This document shows, piece after piece, positions 1 to 6,611 of a DNA stretch of 8,903 nucleotides (the first letter of the stretch is position 1; each line of letters begins with the position of its first letter). Made by a program: the position numbers and the translations under genes. The notes beneath the pieces are model-generated. The model was not told the DNA's origin and did no database searches. It was given only the letters and a program-made list of their open reading frames with translations. This stretch comes from Armatimonadota bacterium (GTDB lineage: Bacteria > Armatimonadota > Hebobacteria > CAIYQO01), in assembly GCA_022708765.1 (NCBI GenBank), contig JAKIYB010000087.1:2472-11374 (forward strand), read 5' to 3'.

Positions 1-1069
1 TCTCCTCAACCCGCTGGAGTGCGACGCCACGCGGCAGCAGGTCCTCCAGCGTCGGCAGCGCCGTCACGTGCCATGGCGTCGCTGCCGGCTGGTCGGTCAC
101 CTCAACGCGGTAGATGAAGTCCTGCCGGCCGCGATAGATGGAATCGCGAATCTCTAATGTGTAGACGCCATCCTGCGGGGCTTGATAGGTGAGGATGGGG
201 TCGGGATTGAACTGATAATCATCGGCAAAGGCCACTTCCTTGCCGTCGGCGTTATACAGCGCCAGCACCGCCTGGAACCATCCCGGCACGGCGTCGGCGA
301 GGTAGGGGATGAGCTTGCGCGCATAGCCGGCGGCGGTAATGCGCTGCCCGGCGCGCAGTTGCAGTGGATAGCGGTCCACCTGTCCCGGCATGATCTGCCC
401 GTTCAATGTCACCGGCACGGCGGCGGTGATGACTTCGCGCTTTTTCTCATCGCGCGGCAGCTCGCTTTGTTCCGGCTGGCTGCCTACCATGAAGACCAGC
501 GGATTCGACAGCCCGGCGGGGGTGCGCAGGCGAATCTCGCGGTCGCCCGGCGCCGCGTCCCGGTCAATGGTGATCTCCAGCGTCACTTCTTCGGCCATTG
601 GCGGCTTCGGCCACTTGCGCGGGTTAGCGAAGGCGTCGAGAATCTCCCGCAGTTCCATCGGTGTCTTCGTCTCCAGATCGCGCAATTCTGGAAGGTCGGG
701 CAGCGTCACCGGCTTCTTCTCATCCGCCGAGGGCTCTTCTTTCTTCGCCGGTTGCGCCGGCCGGTTGGCGCCGGGGAAGCGCTGCTTGATGATGGCCTGC
801 ACGCGCTCGCGCAGCAGGTCTTGCTGCTGCCGGTTCAGCGGCCCACCCGGACCGACGTATTTTTGCACGGTGACCTGCATGCCGCCGCCGGAGACCACCG
901 CGCCGGAAGCGCCCCGCAGCCGCTGGCCACCCAGCACGAGATGCGCGGTGGCGCCTTGCTGACCACCGGCGGGATAGACATAGCCGATATACGGGTCGCG
1001 GTTGGTGGCGGCGCCCCATGCCGCGCAGGCCAGTATGAACAGTATGCTGTAGAGGAGTGAGCGTATCAT
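1..1069 (-). CDS. Exported PPC-domain protein of the DUF1549/DUF1501 cassette (3' end cut by window edge)
   Basis: The first 356 residues are visible and the frame is still open at position 1. Residues 1-20 (MIRSLLYSILFILACAAWGA) are a hydrophobic signal peptide, so the protein is exported. Residues 26-65 (PYIGYVYPAGGQQGATAHL and onward) match the N-terminal beta-sandwich of PVC cassette proteins, where a 'P-x-G-x-x-G' stretch precedes a 'G-x-x-L' strand. Residues 75-160 are a charged, helical, Lys/Glu/Pro-rich linker. Residues 170-197 (APGDREIRLRTPAGLSNPLV, then FMVG) are strongly typical of this family. Residues 215-325 form a pre-peptidase C-terminal (PPC, PF04151-like) domain with FADDYQFNPDPILTY and DGVYTLEIRDSIYRG as its core. 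The start is the ATG at 1069, with GAGGAA six bases upstream. It lies 10 bases after the DUF1501 stop and is probably translationally coupled to it. Family members are usually longer and carry further PPC-type domains. Exact function is unknown; an extracellular or periplasmic adhesion or carbohydrate-related role is only inferred. Confidence 0.85.
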   Translation of the reverse strand, partial: MIRSLLYSILFILACAAWGAATNRDPYIGYVYPAGGQQGATAHLVLGGQRLRGASGAVVSGGGMQVTVQKYVGPGGPLNRQQQDLLRERVQAIIKQRFPGANRPAQPAKKEEPSADEKKPVTLPDLPELRDLETKTPMELREILDAFANPRKWPKPPMAEEVTLEITIDRDAAPGDREIRLRTPAGLSNPLVFMVGSQPEQSELPRDEKKREVITAAVPVTLNGQIMPGQVDRYPLQLRAGQRITAAGYARKLIPYLADAVPGWFQAVLALYNADGKEVAFADDYQFNPDPILTYQAPQDGVYTLEIRDSIYRGRQDFIYRVEVTDQPAATPWHVTALPTLEDLLPRGVALQRVEE

Positions 1070-1075
1070 GGCATA

Positions 1076-1081
1076 TTCCTC
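1076..1081 (-). promoter_or_regulatory. Ribosome binding site overlapping the upstream stop codon
   Basis: The minus strand reads GAGGAA six bases before the ATG at 1069. Its first bases lie inside the TGA stop (1080-1082) of the DUF1501 gene. A terminating ribosome would therefore sit on the next gene's Shine-Dalgarno, which supports translational coupling and the choice of this ATG. The ATG that overlaps the stop as ATGA opens only a five-codon frame and is not used. Confidence 0.7.
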
Positions 1082-2408
1082 ATATAATCTCTTTCAACCG
1101 TCCGCGCCCCGGACCGTCCTCGGAAGCAGGCATCACTTTTAGATCCAACCCGCGGTTGTTTGGCAATGGCGCATCCGGATTGATGCCCAGCAGTTCCAGG
1201 ATGCTGCCGATCAGATCCTGTGGATAGACGGGGCGCTCAACGACTTTCTCACCTTTTGCATCCGAGGCGCCGACTACCGTGCCGCCTCTAAAGCCGCCGC
1301 CCGCCAGCAGTACAGAGAAGCAGGGGCCGAAATGGCCGCGTCCACCGTTCCAGGGGGCGTCCCAGTCCACCTTAGGCGTGCGGCCGAACTCCCCGCCCGC
1401 CCAGACGATGGTCGTGTCCAGCAGGCCGCGGTCGGCCAGGTCCTGCAGCAGCGTTGCCAGCCCGCGGTCGAATTCCGGCAGCTTCTGCCGCATCGCCTCG
1501 AAGTGCTGTTTGTGCGTATCCCAGCCACCGTAGTTGATGGTGATGAAGGGAACGCCCTGTTCCACCAGCCGGCGCGCCATCAGGCAGGACTGCCCGAATT
1601 TACTGCGGCCATAACGGTCGCGCAATTCATCCGGCTCCTGCGACAGGTCGAATACCTTGCGCGCGTCGCCGAGGATAAGCTCGTACGCTTTTTCCTCGCA
1701 GGCGTCGAGTTGCGCGAAAGCCGGCTCAGTCGGCATCGCCTTGCCCAGCGTATCCAGCCCATGCAGCAAGTCGCGTCGGTCGCGTTGGCGCTGCTCGGTG
1801 ATGCCGGCCGCTACCACGCCGTCCACTGTGAATATCTTCTGATTCGGGTCACCACCGGTGGCGAAGGGCTTGTAGAGCGGACCCAGGAATCCCTCTTCGG
1901 CGAAGCGCCCCTGGCTCTCAGTGAGGGTAATGTAGGGAGGAATCAGTCCGGTGTAACCGTTGCTGTATCCTTTAAAGTAAGAGACGATGGCGCCCAGAGA
2001 TGGATAGACGAGACCGACGCCCGGCGCGTGTCCTGTCTGCATCATGTAGGCTGCCGTTTCGTGCCCATTGTTGCCGTGCGCCATCCCGCGAATGATGGCA
2101 TATTTATCCGCCTGCAGCGCCAGCATTGGCAACGCCGCGTTGATGACGATGCCTTTGACATTCGTTTCAACAACCGTATTCAACGGACCGGTGTAGTCGT
2201 TGCCGGCATTCGGTTTGGGATCAAAGGTATCCAGATGCGATGGTCCACCCCACATCCAGACTTGAATGACCGATCTCGCGCGTGGCGCCGGCCGGGGTTG
2301 CGCGGCAAGCAGAGGCGTATGCCGCGCGAGATCGCCCAGTATCAGTCCGGCCGCGCCCGCGAGGCTCCACCGGAGAAATTCTCGCCGTGAGATGCGGGTT
2401 GTTTCCAT
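1080..2408 (-). CDS. DUF1501 family protein with Tat signal
   Basis: The 442-residue product is a full-length DUF1501 (PF07394-like) protein; the family is about 400-480 residues and adopts an alkaline-phosphatase/sulfatase-like fold. Residues 5-35 are a twin-arginine signal (RISRREFLRW, then AGAAGLILG), so it is expected to be exported folded. Family landmarks follow in order: GGPSHLDTFDPKP (54-66), HGNNGHETAAYMMQTG (111-126), GWDTH (295-299), EFGRTP (340-345), GGRGHFG (355-361) and LLAGGGFRGGTVVG (367-380). The His, Asp and Glu residues in these motifs are candidate metal ligands by analogy with the fold; no substrate is established. It is the middle gene of the cassette, 25 bases after the DUF1549/DUF1553 gene and 10 before the PPC gene. 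The start at 2408 has GGGAGAA seven bases upstream. The family assignment is secure and the function is unknown. Confidence 0.93.
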   Translation of the reverse strand: METTRISRREFLRWSLAGAAGLILGDLARHTPLLAAQPRPAPRARSVIQVWMWGGPSHLDTFDPKPNAGNDYTGPLNTVVETNVKGIVINAALPMLALQADKYAIIRGMAHGNNGHETAAYMMQTGHAPGVGLVYPSLGAIVSYFKGYSNGYTGLIPPYITLTESQGRFAEEGFLGPLYKPFATGGDPNQKIFTVDGVVAAGITEQRQRDRRDLLHGLDTLGKAMPTEPAFAQLDACEEKAYELILGDARKVFDLSQEPDELRDRYGRSKFGQSCLMARRLVEQGVPFITINYGGWDTHKQHFEAMRQKLPEFDRGLATLLQDLADRGLLDTTIVWAGGEFGRTPKVDWDAPWNGGRGHFGPCFSVLLAGGGFRGGTVVGASDAKGEKVVERPVYPQDLIGSILELLGINPDAPLPNNRGLDLKVMPASEDGPGRGRLKEII

Positions 2409-2415
2409 CTGTCCG

Positions 2416-2422
2416 TTCTCCC
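2416..2422 (-). promoter_or_regulatory. Ribosome binding site of the DUF1501 gene
   Basis: The minus strand reads GGGAGAA within the 25-base gap between the DUF1549/DUF1553 stop and the DUF1501 ATG at 2408, seven bases before the start. The gap holds no room for a terminator or independent promoter, which supports co-transcription. Confidence 0.65.
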
Positions 2423-2433
2423 GATCAATCGGC

Positions 2434-3996
2434 TCAATGCCGATATAAAAATTCCTTACTGTTGATCAGCGCCCAGGTGGTATCTACCAGCACGGACTGC
2501 GGCTGCATGTCCGGCTTTTTGGCATATTGCTGCAGCACCAGTAACTCCTGCGGGGTGGGGTAGCGCGAGAGCAGAGTAAGGTAGATATTGCGGGCAACCT
2601 CCTGCGAGTTGCCCTTCGATTTCCGAATGATGTCGCGCAGCAGTGGACTGCGGGTGATGCGCTGCTGGATATCGTTTGAATTCAGCAGGTAGAGCCGCTG
2701 GGTATCGGACGGCTGATTGTTGCGCTCGGTTGCCAACCCGGTGTCGCGCGACGAGCGGCCAAACATCGCCAGGAACGAACTGGTGATGCTGCCGTCAGCC
2801 AGCGCTATGGTGCGCTGGCCCTTCGGGATGAAGGTGAAGGGCTCCGGGATAGGACTGGAGTAGCTCTCGCCCTGTCCCCCAATCCAGCACAGCGCGTCAA
2901 TGAGCACCTCCGCCTCCAGTCGTCGCACGGTGTAGTGGGCGAACCGCAGTGCCGGTTTTTCGTCGTCCTGTGTGATGGAAGACTGCTGATAGGTGCGCGA
3001 ATTCAATATGAGGCGATATGTGTGGCGCAGATCGTAGCGCGCGCGCACCAGCTCTGCCTCCAGATAGGCGAGCAACTGCGGGCTGACGGGTGGATTGGCG
3101 GCGCGAAGATCATCCGGTTCGTGGATGATGCCGTGCCCCATCGTCCACGCCCACTGGCGGTTGACGATGGCACGGGCGAACCACGGATTCTTTGGCGAGA
3201 TCAGCCAGTTTGCGAAGGTCTCGCGCGGGTCGGCATTGCCCGGGATCATCGCCGTCGTGCCGTCCGGCAGCAACGCCTTGACCGGCTCTGTCATGGCCGG
3301 GTTCAGGTAGACGATCTCTTCCTTCCACTCTCCGGTTTTCTTATATGCGACTTTCGAGAAGAAGGCCGCCATCGCCTCGCGTTTCGCCGGTGGCCAGGTA
3401 TCCAGGCGCGTGCCCATGAAGGTGAGCGCCGTTGCCGCCGCCAGCCCGTCCGGCGCGCGATTGGGCACCGCGCGATAAAAATTCACCGGCGGCACGCGAA
3501 AGTTGCTGCCGCTTGAGGTGAGTAGCGCGCGCGCGAACTGGTCATACGGCATGTTGTCACGCAGTGCCGCGCGAATCCACTGGTGATAGGCTTGCACCGC
3601 GTTCGGCCACAGGTTGATGGGGAATTCCGACTTCACGCGCAGAATATCGCACCACTTCATTGACCAGTAGTCCGCGTATTCGTCTCGCGTGAAGAGTGAC
3701 TCGATGAGCGCCGCGCGCTTGTCGGGCCGTGGATTCTTCAGAAACTCTTCAACTTCGTCGGGCTTCGGCATGGTACCGATGAGATCGAGATGCACGCGCC
3801 GGATGAAGACTTCGTCGGAGCAGGGGTTCCGCCACGTTGCCCCCTGTGCTTTTAATGCCGCGTCCACGTGCGCATCAACGCCGTTCGGCGGCGTGGTCCA
3901 CGTCTCGGCTTCGTACGGTTTCACCGGCGGCGCGGCCAGCGCGCAGATTGTGGCAAACAGCAACAGTATCACTGTCATCAACCAGCGATGGTACAT
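2434..3996 (-). CDS. DUF1549/DUF1553 domain protein lacking the CxxCH motif
   Basis: The 520-residue product has a signal peptide (residues 5-22, VILLLFATICALAAPP region). DUF1549 covers about 37-220, with FIRRVHLDLIGTMPKPDEVE (64-83) and NMPYDQFARALL (148-159) as clear landmarks. DUF1553 covers about 255-515, with FANWLISPKNPWFARAIVNR (261-280), RRLEAEVLIDAL (358-369), FGRSSRDTG (412-420) and the terminal ALINSKEFLYRH. Most family members carry a C-A-Q-C-H type motif after the 'FLG-x-R' strand. Here that stretch reads FMGTRLDTWPPAKREAMAAF (193-212) with no cysteine. The cysteine cluster usual before 'ER' in DUF1553 is also absent (RDTGLATER, 417-425). There is no N-terminal cytochrome-like PSCyt1 domain, and the protein is shorter than many homologues. 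It is the first gene of the cassette. The ATG at 3996 is chosen for its strong Shine-Dalgarno; an internal Met7 is the alternative. Biochemical role unknown. Confidence 0.93.
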   Translation of the reverse strand: MYHRWLMTVILLLFATICALAAPPVKPYEAETWTTPPNGVDAHVDAALKAQGATWRNPCSDEVFIRRVHLDLIGTMPKPDEVEEFLKNPRPDKRAALIESLFTRDEYADYWSMKWCDILRVKSEFPINLWPNAVQAYHQWIRAALRDNMPYDQFARALLTSSGSNFRVPPVNFYRAVPNRAPDGLAAATALTFMGTRLDTWPPAKREAMAAFFSKVAYKKTGEWKEEIVYLNPAMTEPVKALLPDGTTAMIPGNADPRETFANWLISPKNPWFARAIVNRQWAWTMGHGIIHEPDDLRAANPPVSPQLLAYLEAELVRARYDLRHTYRLILNSRTYQQSSITQDDEKPALRFAHYTVRRLEAEVLIDALCWIGGQGESYSSPIPEPFTFIPKGQRTIALADGSITSSFLAMFGRSSRDTGLATERNNQPSDTQRLYLLNSNDIQQRITRSPLLRDIIRKSKGNSQEVARNIYLTLLSRYPTPQELLVLQQYAKKPDMQPQSVLVDTTWALINSKEFLYRH

Positions 3997-4002
3997 GTTC
4001 GA

Positions 4003-4012
4003 CTCCCCCTCT
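4003..4012 (-). promoter_or_regulatory. Ribosome binding site of the DUF1549/DUF1553 gene
   Basis: The minus strand reads AGAGGGGGAG, ending six bases before the ATG at 3996. This strong purine-rich match decides in favour of the first Met over the internal Met at residue 7, and it keeps a complete signal peptide with a basic N-terminus. Confidence 0.65.
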
Positions 4013-4132
4013 CTACCAATGCCAGACGCTCGGTAAGAGGTTCTACATTTCTATACGACAGGCAGTAAGAAGAGTTGCACCGAATTACACAGTGGAGATT
4101 GTCAAATGCCTGATTTTGCCTGGTGAGAGAGT

Positions 4133-4141
4133 TCCACACGA
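4133..4141 (+). repeat. TCCACACGA direct repeat, copy 1 (inside a GTTC-N5-GAAC palindrome)
   Basis: TCCACACGA occurs here and again at 4191-4199, 58 bases apart. This copy sits inside a perfect inverted repeat, GTTC-CACAC-GAAC (4131-4143). Both copies are followed by CCT after zero to two bases. A repeated, partly palindromic element between divergent genes suggests a transcription-factor site. Nine bases repeated once could also be chance. Confidence 0.4.
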
Positions 4142-4190
4142 ACCTACGGCAGGAACCTTTCACCCTGTCGCGAATCTAACGGAACAGGAA

Positions 4191-4199
4191 TCCACACGA
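4191..4199 (+). repeat. TCCACACGA direct repeat, copy 2
   Basis: This is the second copy of the element at 4133-4141. Its flanks (AA before, CCT after) partly match copy 1, but the GTTC/GAAC palindrome is not kept. It ends seven bases before the Shine-Dalgarno of the GH42-like gene, so a bound protein here could block transcription or be encountered in the leader RNA. This role is inferred only from position. Confidence 0.35.
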
Positions 4200-4205
4200 C
4201 CTTCC

Positions 4206-4210
4206 GGGAG
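4206..4210 (+). promoter_or_regulatory. Ribosome binding site of the GH42-like gene
   Basis: GGGAG lies eight bases before the ATG at 4219. It supports this start, which also gives a complete signal peptide. Confidence 0.6.
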
Positions 4211-4218
4211 ATTCATTC

Positions 4219-6597
4219 ATGCGTCCCATCCTGCTCTTGTTCACACTTTGCTGCGCTCTGCTCGCCGGCGTTGCTGAGCCGCCTGTGTCATATACGCTAA
4301 CCCAACTCGCCGGTCGCACCGTGATCAAGGCTTCAAACGGCGAGGTTATTCCCTGGATAGGCTACGGAAATCAGATTGACATTGATAAAGAATACTGGTT
4401 CAAGCTGTACCCGCCGCTGAAGGAAGCGGGGATTCGGCTGTATCACGTGAACCTGACCTCGACGCAAACGTATTGGGGCCAGCCGTTCATGCTGCCGGAC
4501 GGGACGATTCCCTCCGAGCCGCGGCACACTGATTTCCCAGCGATGATCGAGAAGCTGCTCATCCTCGACCCGAACGCGAAATTCATCCTTCGCTTCGGTA
4601 CCCATATGGATCCGGACTGGCGGAAGGCGCATTTGGAGGAATTCCAGGCTTGCCCCATCGGCACCTACTCGGCGCAGGATGGGCATTCCACCATCCCCTC
4701 GCTGGCTTCAGAAACGGCGCTGGGCCACACTGAGGCAATCATCCGTGGCTTCATCGGCTGGGTGGAACGCCAGCCCTGGCGCAACCGCGTGGTGGGCTAT
4801 TCGCTGCTGCCGTTCGGCGAGGGCACGCTGGAGGTGAGTTTCGATAACGCCTACTTCGACACCTGCGAAGCGATGCAGCGGGCTTTCCGGACGTATGTCC
4901 GGACGAAGTATCCCACCGACGCCGCGCTGCAGGCTGCCTGGGACGACCCGAAGGCGAGGCGGGAAGCGGTGACGGTGCCCACCCGCGCGGAGTGGTTCGC
5001 GAAGAAGGATCGCTTGAAGCTGCGGCATTGGCCCGACCCGGCGAAGGTGGGGCGCGAGCGCGACTACTTCCTGCTGCAGAAAGAGCTCTTTCACCGTTGG
5101 TGGGACCGCAGCTTCACCGCCATGCGGGAGGCTACCGCCGCGCGCCCGGTGATCAAGGGGTACGATATTTGCAAACAGCACCAGCAGGGGTGGATGATCA
5201 ACTCGACGTTCAGCGCGGACTGGACCCCCGGCATTCTCGATAACTTTAACAGCCTGCTGCTCGCCAGCGGTTCGCTGGGCATCGCCCCGCTGCTCGACCA
5301 TCCCGGCATGGACGTGCTCATCACCCCGGGCATGTATAACACCCGCGCGATGGGCTACGCGTGGGAATCCGAGGGCTTGAGCGATACGTTAAACCTGCGC
5401 GGCAAGGCGAACTACTGCGAGGCGGATATGCGCACCTGGTCGCGCACCTGGTGGCGGGGCGCGCAGATGCCCCCGGACAACCAGATTAAAGACGCCGGCT
5501 ATTTCAAAGATCCGGCGGAAATGCGCGCCGGATTCGACCGCACCCTCGCCTGGGCGCTCACCCGCAACCAGAGCTACTATCTCACCTCCGTCTGCGGAGC
5601 GAACTACTGGTATCACCAGCCGCCGATTCTGGAGCATCTCACGAAGGAGGTGCCGGTCATTGAGAAAGCGTCACGCTTGCCGTGGGCGCAGAACACCGAC
5701 GCCATCTGCCTGGTAGTTGACGACGAATCGCCGCTCTACGAGGACTTTTCCAGTGGTTACCAGTATCTGGCCGTCTTCCGGCAGATTGAGGAGGGGCTGG
5801 CGCTGGCGGGCGTGCCGTATCGCGTGCACCTGCTCTCCGACCTGGCGCGACCGGACTTCCCCGACTACAAGTGCTATCTCTTCCCCAATCTTTTCAAGGT
5901 GGACGCGGAGGTGGAGGCGTTGCTGAAGGCGAAGGTGCTGCGTGACGGCCATGTGGCGATCTTCGGCCCGGCGACGGGCATCAACGACGGGAAGACGCTC
6001 TCCGCTGACGCCGCCAGCCGGCTCTTCGGCGTGCCGATGGCACTGGAACCGGTGACCACCACGCGGCGCCTCATGCTGCAGCATCACGGCCACCCCATCA
6101 CCGCCGGACTGCCGGCGATGACCATCACCGACAGCTACGCCTACGGGCCGCTGCTGGCGCCGAAGGAGCAGGTGCTGCCGCAGGAAGCCGGGGTGACCGC
6201 CCTGGGCGCGGGTTTCTACTACTACTTCTTTGACCGCCCCGGCCCCTTCGTCCGCGACGTCGGCCGCGGCGGCGCCGCAAATGGCGGCAAGGGTGCCGAT
6301 GACTACGCGGTGGTTTTCGCCCCCGCCGTGCCGCTGCCGCCGGAGTTCCTGCGCGCCTGCGCCAGCTATGCCGGCTGCCACATCTGGACCGACCGCAACG
6401 CCGTGGTCTACGCGTCGAACAACATCGTCGCCCTCCACAGCGCCGGCGCCGGCCCCCACACCCTGCGCCTGCCCCGCCGCACCGCGGTGTGGGACGTGAT
6501 GACGGGCAAGAAGCTCTCTAACGGCACGAAGGCCATCACGCTGACGGATGCGGCGCCGTTCACGCGGATCCTCTACCTGGGCGATCTGCCGCGGTAA
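4219..6597 (+). CDS. Exported GH42-like glycoside hydrolase (beta-galactosidase-like) with trimerisation-type domain
   Basis: The 792-residue product starts with a signal peptide (residues 1-19, probable cleavage after GVA before EPP). Residues 45-480 look like a GH42-type TIM barrel: strands at AGIRLYHVNL (70-79), AKFILRFGTH (120-129), NRVVGYSLLPFGEG (189-202), DVLITPGMYNTR (365-376) and GKANYCEADMRTW (395-407). In GH42 enzymes the acid/base and nucleophile are two glutamates at the ends of strands 4 and 7. Here the candidates are E201 (or E205) and E401. The usual Asn before the acid/base is replaced by Gly200. Residues about 494-720 resemble the beta-galactosidase trimerisation domain with a class I amidotransferase-like fold (AICLVVDDESPLYED, KCYLFPNLFKV, HVAIFGPATGIND). 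Residues 722-790 form a final beta-rich domain. The best guess is a retaining exo-glycosidase on an extracytoplasmic glycan; substrate unknown. It is a single-gene unit, divergent from the DUF cassette. Confidence 0.78.
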   Translation: MRPILLLFTLCCALLAGVAEPPVSYTLTQLAGRTVIKASNGEVIPWIGYGNQIDIDKEYWFKLYPPLKEAGIRLYHVNLTSTQTYWGQPFMLPDGTIPSEPRHTDFPAMIEKLLILDPNAKFILRFGTHMDPDWRKAHLEEFQACPIGTYSAQDGHSTIPSLASETALGHTEAIIRGFIGWVERQPWRNRVVGYSLLPFGEGTLEVSFDNAYFDTCEAMQRAFRTYVRTKYPTDAALQAAWDDPKARREAVTVPTRAEWFAKKDRLKLRHWPDPAKVGRERDYFLLQKELFHRWWDRSFTAMREATAARPVIKGYDICKQHQQGWMINSTFSADWTPGILDNFNSLLLASGSLGIAPLLDHPGMDVLITPGMYNTRAMGYAWESEGLSDTLNLRGKANYCEADMRTWSRTWWRGAQMPPDNQIKDAGYFKDPAEMRAGFDRTLAWALTRNQSYYLTSVCGANYWYHQPPILEHLTKEVPVIEKASRLPWAQNTDAICLVVDDESPLYEDFSSGYQYLAVFRQIEEGLALAGVPYRVHLLSDLARPDFPDYKCYLFPNLFKVDAEVEALLKAKVLRDGHVAIFGPATGINDGKTLSADAASRLFGVPMALEPVTTTRRLMLQHHGHPITAGLPAMTITDSYAYGPLLAPKEQVLPQEAGVTALGAGFYYYFFDRPGPFVRDVGRGGAANGGKGADDYAVVFAPAVPLPPEFLRACASYAGCHIWTDRNAVVYASNNIVALHSAGAGPHTLRLPRRTAVWDVMTGKKLSNGTKAITLTDAAPFTRILYLGDLPR

Positions 6598-6611
6598 CTT
6601 ACGGGTAGCGA
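6598..6611. other. 14-base convergent gene junction
   Basis: The plus-strand TAA (6595-6597) and the minus-strand stop TAG (complement of 6612-6614) face each other across 14 bases. No hairpin with a U-tract fits in the gap or just beyond it. The two messages therefore probably overlap in antisense at their 3' ends, unless Rho-dependent termination stops them. Confidence 0.7.

Larger units (their letters stand above)
3997..4218. promoter_or_regulatory. Divergent intergenic region, presumed promoters for both directions
   Basis: These 222 bases separate two divergently transcribed exported-protein genes, so both promoters must lie here or further upstream. I find no convincing sigma70 pair. 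The best minus-strand -10-like hexamer is TATAGA (4055-4050), four of six bases, with no matching -35. On the plus strand, TCTAAC (4175-4180) matches four of six, again without a -35. The half near 4131-4202 holds the TCCACACGA repeats listed separately. A 61-codon minus-strand frame at 3978-4163 crosses the region but looks spurious. Base composition is visibly less GC-rich than the flanking genes, as expected for regulatory DNA. Confidence 0.5.

Noticed and set aside
182..1060. Long plus-strand open frame (292 codons) opposite the PPC gene
   Set aside because: It is Arg/His/Gly-rich with no recognisable domain, and it mirrors the codon bias of the minus-strand PPC gene, which has clear family motifs and a signal peptide.
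1332..2390. Plus-strand open frame of 352 codons opposite DUF1501
   Set aside because: The antisense DUF1501 gene has every family motif. This frame shows none and arises from GC-rich third positions.
3978..4163. Minus-strand 61-codon frame in the divergent region
   Set aside because: It overlaps the start of the DUF1549/DUF1553 gene, has no clear Shine-Dalgarno and resembles no known leader peptide.
5671..6459. Minus-strand open frame of 262 codons opposite the GH42-like gene
   Set aside because: Low-complexity Val/Gly/Ala/Arg composition and no domain; a shadow of a well-supported gene.
6440..6480. GC palindrome-like run (GCCGGCGCCGGC) as a hairpin
   Set aside because: It lies inside the GH42-like coding region, encodes Ala/Gly codons in frame and has no U-tract.
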